NCBI GenBank assembly: GCA_963843365.1
Contig: CAWJKG010000003.1
Coordinates: forward strand, 806,001-870,000
DNA from: Bog-473 sp963843365
GTDB lineage: Bacteria; Actinomycetota; Acidimicrobiia; Acidimicrobiales; RAAP-2
Reading direction: 5' to 3'
Length of the DNA: 64,000 nt
Shown: positions 37,837 through 49,227 of the stretch, piece by piece
How the letters are laid out: each line of letters starts with the position of its first letter
Position numbering within the stretch: position 1 is the first letter of the stretch
The notes under the pieces: model-generated
What the model was told of the DNA's origin: nothing
The model's input: the letters and a program-made list of their open reading frames with translations, nothing else
Databases searched by the model: none
Translations under genes and position numbers: made by a program

Positions 37837-37840
<4 letters not shown>
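36707..37840 (-). CDS. FAD-dependent NAD(P)/quinone oxidoreductase (SQR/NDH-2-like)
   Basis: 377 residues. An N-terminal dinucleotide fold ILGAGFAGLELATILSAE, the second fold in the middle (DVIIGVLGNFFKCPAAPFE), and FEGVYAVGDVTSAPVPRVG, the FAD-ribityl signature. VLGNFFKCPAAP holds a Cys at the position used by sulfide:quinone reductases, but the second Cys is not evident, so sulfide oxidation is doubtful. The ATG overlaps the stop of the upstream monooxygenase by four bases (ATGA), so the two are an operon. Confidence 0.85.
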
Positions 37841-39651
<1,811 letters not shown>

Positions 39652-39759
39652 CGTCAGGCTCCCCGGCGGCGTGCGCGTCTGTCCATCAGTCCCTCTTCTG
39701 CCTCGGCGAGGCAGCGTAGCGCCCGTCTTGCTGGGTCCGGGGTGGCCGGATGGGGTGCC

Positions 39760-41257
39760 CTATCCCTGACCGCCTCCATCCACCCCGGGGCCGTGATGGC
39801 CGTGCCCGCCGGCCAGAGGCGCATGCGGCGGACCCGCCGGGGTCGGGACGGTCGTGGTGGTGGTGGTGGCGCCCGCCGGCTGCAGGACATTGGCCACGTC
39901 TTGGTATTGCCCGGGCGTGATGCCCCCGCCGTCGAGCAGCACGCCGGCGAGGGAGAGCGCCTGCTGCGCCGCGTACTGCTGGTCCGCTCCTCCGGGCGAG
40001 GCGGCGGTCGATTGCAGCGCGCTCGGCAAGAGCGCCATCTCCCGGCAGCCCTTCTTCGGCAAGGGTGGCGGCGAGCGCACTGATGGCGCCGCTCAGGGGG
40101 TCTGTGGTCGATGTCGTCGACGTGGCCGCGTTGTGGCGCGTCACGGCTTGGGTCCGTGGGCCGGCGTGGTGGTGCTGGAAGGCGGCCGTGGAGGCCGGAC
40201 CGGTCGGCTGGGCCCATTCGACTGCGAGCACGGTCAATCCGGCCGCCAGCAGCGTGACCGAGGCCGCGGCCAGCGTGACGCGGCGGCGCTCCCTGCGCGG
40301 GCGCGGTTGCGGTCCGGGTGGGCGAGGCGGTGGCGGGAGGTGGGCGGTGGCCGAAGCGAAAGGCGCCGTGCTCGCCCCCGCGACCCGCACCGTCGCGGAC
40401 TCCGCCCGTGCCGGCTCGTGGGGATGTGGCGCCCGATCCGGACGGGGCCCGCTGGCGTGCAGCGCCTCCAGCATGTCGGTCGCCGAGGGGAAGCGGAGCC
40501 GGGGATCGGCGACCAGGGCACGCGACGCCACAGCACGCCAGCGTGGTGGGAGCGTCTCCGTGGGCACCGGTCCCGGAGCGAGCCTGCGTCCGGTCAGGGC
40601 CTCCACCATGACGGCGCCGGCCCCGTACAGGTCGGACCGCACGGTGGCCGGGTGTCCCGATCGGCGCTCGGGGGCCAGGTAGCCGGGCGTGCCCAGGACC
40701 ACTCCGGTCATCGTCAGGTCGTCCGGGTCGGTGGGCTCCGTGCGGGCATCGACGCTCTTGGCGATGCCGAAGTCCGTGATCTTGGTGTGCCCGTCCTGCT
40801 GCAGCAGGATGTTGCTCGGCTTGATGTCCCGGTGCAGCACCCCGCGCCCGTGCGCCGACGCCAGAGCGGTGAGCATCTCCGCCATGACGAGCGCCACCCG
40901 GCCCTCGGGGAGGGGGCCTCGCTCCACGATCTCGTCGCGCAGCGTCTGTCCCGGCAGGCGCTCCATGACGAGATACGACGTCGAGTCGTCCTCGCCGAAA
41001 TCGAGCACCGCCACGATGTGGGGGTGGGTGAGTCGGGCCGCGATCAGCGCCTCCTGCTGGAAGCGTCGCCGCATGCCGGGCAGGGCCCGGGTCTCGGCCC
41101 GCAGCACCTTGACCGCCACCGGTCGCTGGAGCCGCTCGTCGTAGGCCGCGAACACGCGTGCCATGCCGCCCTCACCCAGCGCGCCTTCGATGCGGTAGCG
41201 GCCACCGATCAGCGGCGCGGTGCGTGTCTCCACCCCGGGTTGTGTACCCCGGTGCAC
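39760..41257 (-). CDS. Ser/Thr protein kinase (PknB-like) with outer C-terminal domain, one frameshift
   Basis: Residues 17-290 form a Hanks-type kinase: glycine loop ALGEGGMARVFAAY, VAVKVL with the ATP Lys, GVLHRDIKPSNILL catalytic loop, ITDFGIAKS, and GTPGYLAPE. Then a proline-rich linker, one membrane helix (VTLAAASVTLLAAGLTVLAV) and a Thr/Pro-rich outer part. The frame changes near 40045 within the outer domain; the joined tail has ALLPSALQST to a Gly/His-rich end. The outer domain has no recognised PASTA repeat. GTG 41257 is the start; GTG 41230 is an alternative. Confidence 0.88.
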
Positions 41258-41288
41258 GGCTCGCTAGTCGTGCACCGAAGAGGCCTGG

Positions 41289-42221
41289 TCAGCCGGCCAG
41301 AGCGGCCATTTCGCCCATCAGGGTCAACGCGTCGGAAGGCGAGTCGTCGCCGAAGTCGCGGTAGAGGGCGTGCACGTTGGCCACCACCCGCTCGGCCTCG
41401 CTCCACCCCGCATACGGGCCCAGCTCGATGTCCCGGGCCGCCTCCAGCGCCGTGAGGCCGCCGTCGTAGCGGACCCGGGCTTCCCGGGTCAGGAGCTCGA
41501 AGTACCCCTTGAGGTCGATCAACGCCTGCGGCGTGGCCAGTGGACCGTGGCCGGGGACCACGACGGTCGGCTGCAGGGCCAGGACACGGTCACAGGCGGC
41601 GATCCAGTTGGCCACCGGGCCGGCCCAGACGATCGGGTGGCCGCCGTGGAAGAGGATGTCGCCGGTGAAGACGACGGCCGCATCGGCCACGTGCACGACG
41701 GCGTCGCCCGCTGTGTGGGCCGGCCCCACTTCGAGGAGCGACACGGAGCGCCCGCCGACCAGGAGATCAAGGCGCTCTTCGAAGGTCCGGGTGGGCAGCG
41801 CCAGCGGGATGTCGTCGAACGAGAAGGCGGAGAAGGCCTTCTGTGCGAAGCGCCCTGCGGGGCCGAGGGAGTCCGCCGAGCGGAGCAGGGCGGCCATGGT
41901 GGCCGGCGGCACTTCCGCCATCTCTTCGGCACAGCGTGCCGTGGCGATGATCTCCGTCTGCCCGAGCAGGGCGTTGCCGTAGCAGTGGTCGCCGTTGGCA
42001 TGCGTGTTGACCACCGAGTCGATGTGCGTCGCCGCCGCGGTGGTGGCGCGCATCGACTCGAGCATGTCGGCCGTGAGGCGGAGGTCGAACAACGTGTCGA
42101 CGAGCAGGGAGCCGTCGTCCCCCGCGATCAATCCGGCGTTGGACCAACCCCAGCCGCCGTCAGGCTGCAGATAGGCCCAGACGCCGTCCGCGACCTCGTG
42201 GAGACCCTTCGTGTAGCCCAC
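41289..42221 (-). CDS. metallo-beta-lactamase-fold hydrolase
   Basis: 310 residues. The metal-binding motif is VVNTHANGDHCYGN (HxNxDH, with Asn for the usual first-motif His), then GPAHTAGDAVVHV, AVVFTGDILFHGG and VVVPGHGPLATP with further metal ligands. The quinoprotein-relay/alkyl-sulfatase-like branch of the fold often uses HxNxDH. The substrate is unknown. It lies 18 bp downstream of the transpeptidase gene stop on the same strand. Confidence 0.85.
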   Translation of the reverse strand: MGYTKGLHEVADGVWAYLQPDGGWGWSNAGLIAGDDGSLLVDTLFDLRLTADMLESMRATTAAATHIDSVVNTHANGDHCYGNALLGQTEIIATARCAEEMAEVPPATMAALLRSADSLGPAGRFAQKAFSAFSFDDIPLALPTRTFEERLDLLVGGRSVSLLEVGPAHTAGDAVVHVADAAVVFTGDILFHGGHPIVWAGPVANWIAACDRVLALQPTVVVPGHGPLATPQALIDLKGYFELLTREARVRYDGGLTALEAARDIELGPYAGWSEAERVVANVHALYRDFGDDSPSDALTLMGEMAALAG

Positions 42222-42239
42222 GAGCCCCGGGCCCGCCGG

Positions 42240-43757
42240 CTAGTAGACCCAGACGGACGTGCCGATCGGGTCGATGTTGGCCGCCCAGATCCAGTTGATG
42301 GCCTCGTTGCTCACCCGGGCGCAGCCGTGGGAGACGGGCACCGGAGGGACGGACGAGTCACCGTGGATGGCGTAGCCCTCGTAGAAGAAGCGCGGCCGGA
42401 ACAAGGTGCCGAGCGAGTCGGTGACGGTCCCGTCGACGACGCGGAAGGTGCTGAACTGCCCGGTGGGCGTCGTGGCCACGTTGGTCTGCCCGTCCTGGGT
42501 GTACGTGTAGCCACCTCCGGTCGACGTGTTGAGCGTCCACAGGAGCTGGTTGTTCTTGACGATCATGATCAGGTCGTTGCTCAGGCTGATCTGGATCTGA
42601 TAGCCCGACTCAGGCCGGGGCGTGGGACGGACCTTGGCCTCCAGTGCCGCCCAGGTGTCCGGACCGACAACGCCGTCGCGGGGGAGTCCGGCCGCCTTCT
42701 GGAGCGCCCACACCGCCTGCTGCGTGCTGTTGTCGAACGAGCCGCTCGTGGTGTCGACCCAGTAGCCGAGGTTGTACAGCTGCGTCTGCAGCGAGGACAC
42801 CGCGGCGCCGCTGGAACCGAGCTGCACGGTGGGAGGCATCGGCGGGGGACTGGTCGGCAGCAGCCAGTACCCCTGACCGGACGGTGTCGCCGCCATGCCC
42901 ACGATCGGGTTGGTGTTCGCCTGACCGCCCATCGAGCCCAGGAAGGGCGTGCCGTAGTTGAAGACCCCACCGTCGGAGGCCACGAACCAGTAGCCGCTCG
43001 ACGAGGCGGCCATGCCGACGATGGGCTTGGTGAGCGCGATGCTGCCCGTCGAGCCGAGGAAGGGTGCGTTGCCGTAGGCGAAGATGCCGCCGTCGGAGGC
43101 CACCAACCAGTACCCACCGCCGTTCGGGGTCGCCGCCATGCCGACGACCGGCTTGTTGAGGTGAATCGACCCCGTTGAGCCGTAGAACGTGGCATCGCCG
43201 TAGGAGAAGATGCCGCCGTCGGAGGCCACCAGCCAGTAGCCGCCTCCGTCGGGCGTGACGGCCATTCCCACGATGGGCTGGTTGAGCGCGATCGACCCGG
43301 TCGAGCCGTAGAAGTGGGCATCGCCGTAGGAGAAGATGCCGCCGTCGGATGCCACCAGCCAGTAGCCGCCTCCGTCGGGCGTGGCCGCCATGCCCACGAT
43401 CGGCTTGTTGAGCGGGATGGACCCTGCCGACCCCAAGAACGTGGCATCGCCGTAGTTGAAGATGCCCCCGTCCGCGGCGACGATCCAATACCCCTGGCCG
43501 TCGTGGGTCGACGCCATGCCCACGGGCGGAGAGTTGAGGTTCAGCCCACCGGCCGGACCGAAGAACCCGGCGTCGCCGAAGTTCACCGGCTGGGCCACGT
43601 TGTCCGGGTAGGTGGCAGCGGAGGCCGTGCCCGGCGCCGCCACCAGCAGGGCGGGCACCAGCGTCAGGCAGGCGACCAAGGCGGCCAGCAGCACACGGCC
43701 GTGCGCCCGAGGGGGCTCGTTCGTGGGTCGGGGAGGTGCGGTCTCGTGGGCCGGCAT
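42240..43757 (-). CDS. secreted L,D-transpeptidase with six 42-residue repeats
   Basis: 505 residues. Signal peptide (LLAALVACLTLVPALLVA), residues 50-298 with six tandem repeats of the form GYWLVASDGGIFSYGDA.FYGS, a PG_binding_1 domain (SSLQTQLYNLGYWVDTTSGS, about 315-375) and a YkuD catalytic domain (about 385-505) with catalytic His465 (AIHGDSS) and Cys479 (SHGCARVS). The repeats probably fold as a beta-propeller. The fusion of a propeller with a cross-linking enzyme is unusual. Start ATG 43755-43757 follows AAGGAG; an upstream frame is rejected. Confidence 0.92.
   Translation of the reverse strand: MPAHETAPPRPTNEPPRAHGRVLLAALVACLTLVPALLVAAPGTASAATYPDNVAQPVNFGDAGFFGPAGGLNLNSPPVGMASTHDGQGYWIVAADGGIFNYGDATFLGSAGSIPLNKPIVGMAATPDGGGYWLVASDGGIFSYGDAHFYGSTGSIALNQPIVGMAVTPDGGGYWLVASDGGIFSYGDATFYGSTGSIHLNKPVVGMAATPNGGGYWLVASDGGIFAYGNAPFLGSTGSIALTKPIVGMAASSSGYWFVASDGGVFNYGTPFLGSMGGQANTNPIVGMAATPSGQGYWLLPTSPPPMPPTVQLGSSGAAVSSLQTQLYNLGYWVDTTSGSFDNSTQQAVWALQKAAGLPRDGVVGPDTWAALEAKVRPTPRPESGYQIQISLSNDLIMIVKNNQLLWTLNTSTGGGYTYTQDGQTNVATTPTGQFSTFRVVDGTVTDSLGTLFRPRFFYEGYAIHGDSSVPPVPVSHGCARVSNEAINWIWAANIDPIGTSVWVY
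42864..43610 (-). repeat. 126-bp tandem repeats encoding the propeller-like repeats
   Basis: Six units of about 126 bp, 42 residues each, inside the transpeptidase gene. Units at 43150-43400 are nearly identical at the DNA level (CCGTAGGAGAAGATGCCGCC recurs 126 bp apart), so they may recombine or have expanded recently. Confidence 0.85.
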
Positions 43758-43949
43758 GGGCACTCCTTGGGGTCGGCTCCGGGGCATCGCCCCTGTGTCC
43801 GGGCCACACCACGCACGCGGTGCCACCCCCAGGAGCGCGAATCTGGTCGAACGGTTCCGGTGCACTGTAATCCCACGTCACCCTCGGTCACCGGGCGTCG
43901 CGTCGCGCCGGGGCGTATGGCGGGTGCCGCAGGGGGTGTCCGGTGCCCC
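43758..43949. other. intergenic region upstream of the transpeptidase
   Basis: 192 bp between carbonic anhydrase (ending) and transpeptidase (starting), both leftward. It should hold the transpeptidase promoter; no dyad or conserved site stands out. Confidence 0.4.
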
Positions 43950-44438
43950 TCAGCCCGCTCGTTGCCAGCGCACGACGTCCTCGAGCTCACCGCTCTCCAC
44001 GTCGTAGACCATCCCCGCGATGAGCTCGAGCCCGCGCAGATAGGGCGTCCGCGTCAGCACCTCCACGTCCTCGCGCAGGGCGGCCGCATGATCGTCGATC
44101 GGAAGGAAGCCCAGGTCAGCGCCCGTCATGTCCCGCAGCTGGGCATCGCTGACGCCCGCCAGCCCACACTTGGTGTGCTGCATCACGACCGCCATGTCGA
44201 CGCCGAGAACGCCGGTCGAGAGGGCCAGGCTGCGCAGGACGTCCTCCGTCACGCGGCCCCCCGCGTTCCGGATGACATGGGCCTCGCCCAGATGCAGGCC
44301 GAGCACCGCGAAGACGTCGATGCGGGCATCCATGCACGTGACGACGGCGAGGCGGCGTCCCGGCCTGGGATCGGCCACGTTGGCGCGGGCGGCGGCGTAG
44401 GCCTCGTTGGCGCCGAGGAGCTCCGAGATCCGTTCCAT
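43950..44438 (-). CDS. beta-carbonic anhydrase
   Basis: 162 residues, the length of the small actinobacterial beta-class enzymes. Zinc ligands and the catalytic dyad appear as VVTCMDARID (Cys and Asp-Arg), VVMQHTKCGLA (His and Cys), with HVIRNAGGRVTEDVLRSL between. It interconverts CO2 and bicarbonate. Start ATG 44436-44438. Confidence 0.93.
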   Translation of the reverse strand: MERISELLGANEAYAAARANVADPRPGRRLAVVTCMDARIDVFAVLGLHLGEAHVIRNAGGRVTEDVLRSLALSTGVLGVDMAVVMQHTKCGLAGVSDAQLRDMTGADLGFLPIDDHAAALREDVEVLTRTPYLRGLELIAGMVYDVESGELEDVVRWQRAG

Positions 44439-44481
44439 ATTTGCGCTGGACCGTAACAGCACCGGCGCCGGTGAGAGCTCA

Positions 44482-45540
44482 TCAGGCGGGCGAGCCGAAG
44501 CCCTGGCCGTGATGTTCGTCGAGACCCGGGACGGGGCGTGGCGTCGTGTCGAGCCCGAGGCGGATCGGGAAGCGGGGGAAGGGCGCGGCGGCCAGCATCC
44601 CGGCGCGGTCGAGCACGGGGGCGACGGGCACACCGGCGGCGACCAAGCGTGCTACCACCGCATCGCGGTCCAGGGCGGCGATGCCCCGGCCGACGGCCTC
44701 CTGCAGTGCCGCTCCCTGCCGGCAGCGCTCCTCGAAGCCGAGGTCGCCCAGCTCCTCGAGGTCGAGCTCGCGACAGAGGCCGGCCCAGAAGTGCTGTTCG
44801 TTGAGGACACCCAGTGCCACCTGTCCGCCGTCCGCCGTGGTGAAGAGGCCGTAGCCCGGTATGGGCGGGGCCGGGTCGTGTGCTCCGTCCGGCTCCCCGG
44901 CGGGGCGCGACCCGTTGGCGCCGGTCCAGGTCGCCAGCACGTCGGTCATGGAGATGTCGAGCGTGGCTCCTTCGCCACTGGTCGCACGTCCCAGGACGGC
45001 GGCGCAGATGCCGAAGGCGGCGGTCAGGCCGGCGGCCAGGTCGGCGGTGGGGAGTTGGGGGACCCGCGTGGCCGGTCCGCCCTCGGGAGTCAGCGCCCCG
45101 GACCAGGCCTGGTAGTTCACGTCGTGGCCGGGCAGCATGGCCCGGGGGTCGTCCTGACCGTAGCCGGAGATCGAGCAGTAGACGACGGCGGGGTGGCGCG
45201 CCCGCACGGTCGCCGCGTCGAGCCCGAAGCGGGCCAGCACTCCGGGTCGGAATCCCTCGACGAGCACGTCGGCCTCCGCCGCCAGCTCGAGTGCACGGCC
45301 GCGCCCCGCCGCGTCCTTCAGGTCGAGCTCAACGCTGCGCTTTCCCTCGTTGATGGCGGCGAAGAGCCCCGCGTAGTGGCGCATCGGATCGCCACCAGGG
45401 GGTTCGACCTTCAGCACGTCTGCGCCCAGCGGCACGAGCAAGGACGTCGCGTAGGGGCCGGGCCGCCAGATGCTCAGGTCGAGGACGCGGAGTCCCCTCA
45501 GAAACTGTGCCGTCGCTGCCACCGGGAACGAGTCTTGCAT
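44482..45540 (-). CDS. family III CoA-transferase / AMACR-like (CaiB/BaiF)
   Basis: 352 residues. LRVLDLSIWRPGPYATSLLVPLG at the start, DVLKVEPPGGDPMR (CoA-binding), LDLKDAAGRGRALEL and PGHDVNYQAWSG, the last resembling the HDINY motif of alpha-methylacyl-CoA racemase. It may be a racemase or CoA-transferase in fatty-acid or steroid side-chain breakdown, fitting the nearby acyl-CoA dehydrogenase and P450. Confidence 0.88.
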   Translation of the reverse strand: MQDSFPVAATAQFLRGLRVLDLSIWRPGPYATSLLVPLGADVLKVEPPGGDPMRHYAGLFAAINEGKRSVELDLKDAAGRGRALELAAEADVLVEGFRPGVLARFGLDAATVRARHPAVVYCSISGYGQDDPRAMLPGHDVNYQAWSGALTPEGGPATRVPQLPTADLAAGLTAAFGICAAVLGRATSGEGATLDISMTDVLATWTGANGSRPAGEPDGAHDPAPPIPGYGLFTTADGGQVALGVLNEQHFWAGLCRELDLEELGDLGFEERCRQGAALQEAVGRGIAALDRDAVVARLVAAGVPVAPVLDRAGMLAAAPFPRFPIRLGLDTTPRPVPGLDEHHGQGFGSPA

Positions 45541-45563
45541 CGGACGCCGGATAGCCTCGGTGC

Positions 45564-46202
45564 GTGCTCGGATTCTTCTCGTTCACCGAGGTGACCGATC
45601 CCTCCGCCCACGAGGCCTACAACGCGTGGCATCAGCTCGACCATCTCCCGGAGCAGTTCACGATCGAGGGCATCACGTTCGGTCAGCGTTGGGTGCGGTC
45701 CCCGCGCTGCCGGGAAGCCGAAGCGGCGACGGGAAGCCTCCTCGACGGGTTCCACTACATGACGTTGTACCTGCTGCGTGACGAGCAGCTGATCCCCGAG
45801 TTCTTCGCCTTGGCCGAGCGCCTGTACGCGCTGGACCGGTTCTTCAAGGCCCGCCGCGCCCTGTTGTCGGGACCCTTCCCCGTGGTGGGGCGTTGGGCCG
45901 CCCCACGGGTGGCGGTGTCGCCGGGCGCCATCCCCTTTCGACCCTCCCACGGGGTCCACGTCGTGGTGGGACCCGTGGTCGATGGCGAGGAGCTCGTGCG
46001 ACATCCCGGCGTGGCGGGGGCCTGGCAGTTCACCGATGCCGAGCAGGGGAGGACCATCACCGTCGCCTTCGTCGACGGCGACCTGTGGCAGGCGTCCGGC
46101 TCCCTGGGAACGGGCGGCGCCGAGGCACCGGAATGGGCCGGCCCACTCGAGCGAGTTGATGCTTTCCGGTGGGATTGGTTCGCTACGCTGACGCCTCAAT
46201 GA
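45564..46202 (+). CDS. conserved hypothetical protein, dimeric alpha/beta-barrel-like
   Basis: 212 residues. FFSFTEVTDPSAHEAYNAWHQLDHLPEQFT resembles the EthD-like start and parallels the protein at 975-1820 (YNRWYERDHF). No catalytic role is clear. Start GTG 45564. Its stop overlaps the next ATG (ATGA at 46199-46202). Confidence 0.65.
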   Translation: MLGFFSFTEVTDPSAHEAYNAWHQLDHLPEQFTIEGITFGQRWVRSPRCREAEAATGSLLDGFHYMTLYLLRDEQLIPEFFALAERLYALDRFFKARRALLSGPFPVVGRWAAPRVAVSPGAIPFRPSHGVHVVVGPVVDGEELVRHPGVAGAWQFTDAEQGRTITVAFVDGDLWQASGSLGTGGAEAPEWAGPLERVDAFRWDWFATLTPQ

Positions 46203-47011
46203 CCAGTCAGAGCAAGTCGAAGGCCCAGCGCAGGGCCGACAACCAGCGCAACGCGGCCGCGAAGCGGGCCGCCGAGGTGCGGGCGAAGCGGACGCGGCTC
46301 GGCATCCGGATCGGTGGCGCCGTCGTCGTCGTGGCGCTGGTCGTGGTCCTCATCGTGGTGTTGACGGGCGGTTCGAGCACCACGCCGCCGAGTGCCAAGA
46401 ACCCCCACATCGCGCTCGAGCCGATTCCGGCCTCCATGTCCTCCACGTGGACGCAGCCTCCGGCCGGGACGCCGGGGCCCGAGACCGTCCCGGTGCCGAG
46501 CGGGCCGAAGCTGGCCTCGCTCCTCAATGCGGCCACGGGGCAGACGGTCGACGGGATCCAGTGTCAGACGAACGAGCAGTTGGTGCTCCACGTGCACACC
46601 CATTTGACGATCTTCGTCAACGGCCAGGCCCGGGTGATCCCCTACGGCATCGGGATCCCCGGCTTCCAGGCCCAGCAGGCCCAGGGCGGTCCCTTCGTCT
46701 CGACGGGGAGCTGCTTCTACTGGCTGCACGTCCACGCCAACGACGGGATCATCCACATCGAGTCGCCCAGCACGAGCGACTCCTTCACGCTCGGCCAGTT
46801 CTTCAACGAGTGGGGTATCCCGCTCAGCAAGACCCAGGTGGGCTCCGCCACGGGCGATGTCACGGTGTTCTTCACCTCGCCCGGCCAGAGCCCGAAGCTC
46901 TACACGGGCGACCCCAACGATCTCCCGCTGGGCGACCACTACCAGATTCAGCTCGACGTCGGCACGCCGATCGTGGCTCCGGTCCAGATCACCAACTGGG
47001 GCGGGTTGTAG
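46199..47011 (+). CDS. membrane-anchored outer protein with two His-rich motifs
   Basis: 270 residues. A charged cytoplasmic head (TSQSKSKAQRRADNQRNAAA), one membrane helix (residues 37-61), a linker, and an outer domain with NEQLVLHVHTHLTIFVNGQ and GSCFYWLHVHANDGIIHIES. The H-x-H-x-H and H-x-H-x12-H patterns suggest a metal site (two HVH strands facing each other). There are two Cys in the domain. I do not recognise a named family, but the pattern is conserved-looking. Translationally coupled to the gene before. Confidence 0.7.
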   Translation: MTSQSKSKAQRRADNQRNAAAKRAAEVRAKRTRLGIRIGGAVVVVALVVVLIVVLTGGSSTTPPSAKNPHIALEPIPASMSSTWTQPPAGTPGPETVPVPSGPKLASLLNAATGQTVDGIQCQTNEQLVLHVHTHLTIFVNGQARVIPYGIGIPGFQAQQAQGGPFVSTGSCFYWLHVHANDGIIHIESPSTSDSFTLGQFFNEWGIPLSKTQVGSATGDVTVFFTSPGQSPKLYTGDPNDLPLGDHYQIQLDVGTPIVAPVQITNWGGL

Positions 47012-47017
47012 ACCTAG

Positions 47018-47914
47018 CTAGCCGACGTCGCGCCGCGCCGTGGGCCGGGCGTCGTGGCCGCCTCCCAGCAACGAGGAGAGGATGGCCGGAGCCTGATGCG
47101 GCAGGAGGGAGAGGTGTCCTTCTCCGGGCACGACGGTGACGGTTGCCTGGGGGATGTGGCGCTGCAGGAAGGCGCGGTAGCCCGGCGGTCCGGTGCTGTC
47201 GTCCGCGCCCTCCCAGATGTCCACCGGGACGGTGATCTCCTCGAGGGCGAAACCCCAGGGTTCGCCGAAGATCCTGTAGTCCTGCACGCACCCCTGCGTG
47301 CCCTGGCGCACCGCCTCGCGGACGAAGGCCAGCGCATGGTCGGGCGGTCCCCACTCCGTCAACACGGTGCGGTCCGCCGGTGGGAACGACCGCATGACGG
47401 CGCGCAGTAGTCGGGCGTTGCTGGCGTTGACGATGCTCACCTTCATGAGCGAGGAGGCCAACCACGGCGCCCGCCGGGCCAGGAACAGCAACACCCGGTC
47501 CTCGCTGGACAGCCCGCGCGTGGTGCCGTAGAGGTCGAGCGGGACCGAGCTCGACAGGAGGGCGGCAGCGGTGACACGCCCGCGCAGACGCGCCGCGCAG
47601 ATGGCGGCGTAGGGCCCACCTGCCGACCATCCCATGACGGCGAAACGGCCGATGCCGAGGGCGTCGGTGAGGTGCGTCACATCGGCGGGCCAGTCGAGCA
47701 GGCGGCGTCCGGGCTGGTACGTGGAGAGGCCCATCCCGGGCCGGTCGGGGGAGAGCAGGCGGACGCCGCGGGCGACGGCGGCCTCGTGGGCGGGCGCCGC
47801 GTCGAGGCGCGAGCTGAGCCCGCCATGGAAGCTCAAGACCGGAAACCCGGTCGGGGTGCCGTACTCCTCGTAGGCCAGATCCCGTCCGTCGGGCAGGCGC
47901 ACCGTTCCCGTCAC
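47018..47914 (-). CDS. alpha/beta hydrolase
   Basis: 298 residues. RDLAYEEYGTPTGFPVLSFHGG gives the oxyanion loop, AVMGWSAGGPYA the nucleophile elbow with Ser, and VVPGEGHLSLL the catalytic His. Probably an esterase or lipase. Start GTG 47914; GTG/ATG at 47998 would add an unlikely 28 residues. It converges on the gene before with 6 bp between stops. Confidence 0.85.
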   Translation of the reverse strand: MTGTVRLPDGRDLAYEEYGTPTGFPVLSFHGGLSSRLDAAPAHEAAVARGVRLLSPDRPGMGLSTYQPGRRLLDWPADVTHLTDALGIGRFAVMGWSAGGPYAAICAARLRGRVTAAALLSSSVPLDLYGTTRGLSSEDRVLLFLARRAPWLASSLMKVSIVNASNARLLRAVMRSFPPADRTVLTEWGPPDHALAFVREAVRQGTQGCVQDYRIFGEPWGFALEEITVPVDIWEGADDSTGPPGYRAFLQRHIPQATVTVVPGEGHLSLLPHQAPAILSSLLGGGHDARPTARRDVG

Positions 47915-48022
47915 GGCGCCAACGCCCTCTTCCGCGCCCCGAGGCCGCGGCGTGGCGAAGCCGCGCCGGATCCGTTCAGCCTGAGCAGGTGCCCGCACGA
48001 GAGCACGCTATAGGGTGCGGTG

Positions 48023-49214
48023 ATGAGTCCGAACGTCGACGAGCTCGTGGACGAGTTGCTGGCCGACTTCCCCCCGGCGACGACGCCGCCCCAGGAATTC
48101 CTGGGTGCTCAGTTCGATCGCGGGCTGGCCTGGGTGCACTTCCCTCCCGGATCCGGAGGCCTGGGCCTGACGCCCAGGGACCAGCAGAGGGCCCAGGCGC
48201 GGTCTCAACGCCGGCGGTGCGCCGGTGTCGGGCGTGCGCAACCCGATCGGGTACGGCATGTGCGCGCCCACGATCGCCACCCACGGGACACCCGAACAAA
48301 AGGAGCGCTATCTGCGCCCGCTCTTCAGCGGCGAGGAGATCTGGTGCCAGCTCTTCAGCGAGCCCGGAGCGGGGTCCGACGTGGCCGGGCTCTCGACCCG
48401 CGCCGAACGCGACGGTGAGGAGTGGTTGCTCAACGGGCAGAAGGTCTGGACGACGCTGGCGCACGTCTCGTCCTTCGGCCTCCTCGTGGCGCGCACGAAT
48501 CCGGACGTGCCCAAGCACAAGGGCATGACGGCGTTCCTCGTCGACATGCATGCACCGGGGGTCGACGTCCGGCCGCTCTTCCAGATCACCGGTGAAGCCG
48601 AATTCAACGAGGTCTTCTTCACAGACGCGCGCATGCCGGACGCGGCCCGTCTCGGCGCCGAGGGCGACGGGTGGCGTGTCGCCGTGACGACGCTGATGAA
48701 CGAACGCGTGTCCATCGGAGGCGCCGTCACCCGCCGTGGCGGCGGCCCGGTTGCCGAGGCCGTCAGAATCTGGAAGGAGCGCTGGCAGGGGAACACCTCA
48801 GCCCACGCGCTCGCGCTGCGTGACCGGCTCGTCTCGAGCTACATCCGGATGGAGGCCCTCTCCATGACCAACGCCCGCGCCGCGCAGACGCGCCGGGCCG
48901 GCACGCCGGGCCCCGAAGGCTCCGTGGCGAAGCTGGCCTACGCCGAAGAGAACAAGCGGGTCTACGACCTCTGCATGGACTTGTTGGGCAACGATGCCAT
49001 GCTCTTCCCGTCGGGATACCCCATGATCCGCCCCGACCTCGTCGGCATGAACTCACCGGATGTGCGCAAGATGTTCCTCCGAGTGCGCGCCAACTCCATC
49101 GAGGGTGGGACGTCCGAGGTCATGCGCAACATCCTGGGCGAGCGGGTTCTCGGGCTCCCGGGCGACTTGCGCACCGACAAGGAGCTCCCCTGGAAGGACG
49201 TGCCGCGCAGCTGA
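48023..49214 (+). CDS. acyl-CoA dehydrogenase, one frameshift
   Basis: About 397 residues. The N-terminal 60 residues are in one frame; from about 48205 the enzyme continues as NPIGYGMCAPTIATHGTPEQ, then LFSEPGAGSDVAGL, the FAD-binding signature, IDEVFF-like FNEVFFTDARMP, and GGTSEVMRNILGERVLGLP with the C-terminal catalytic-type segment. A single extra T near 48208 explains the shift. ATG 48023 is preferred over GTG 48020. The subtype (short-chain or FadE-like) is not determined. Confidence 0.87.
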
Positions 49215-49227
49215 GCGCGTCCCGGCC

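Noticed and set aside
41370..43178. 602-residue rightward frame
   Set aside because: Antisense to the MBL hydrolase and the transpeptidase; repetitive composition mirrors the repeats of the true gene.
42864..43610. CRISPR-like array
   Set aside because: The repeats are contiguous, coding and 126 bp long without unique spacers.
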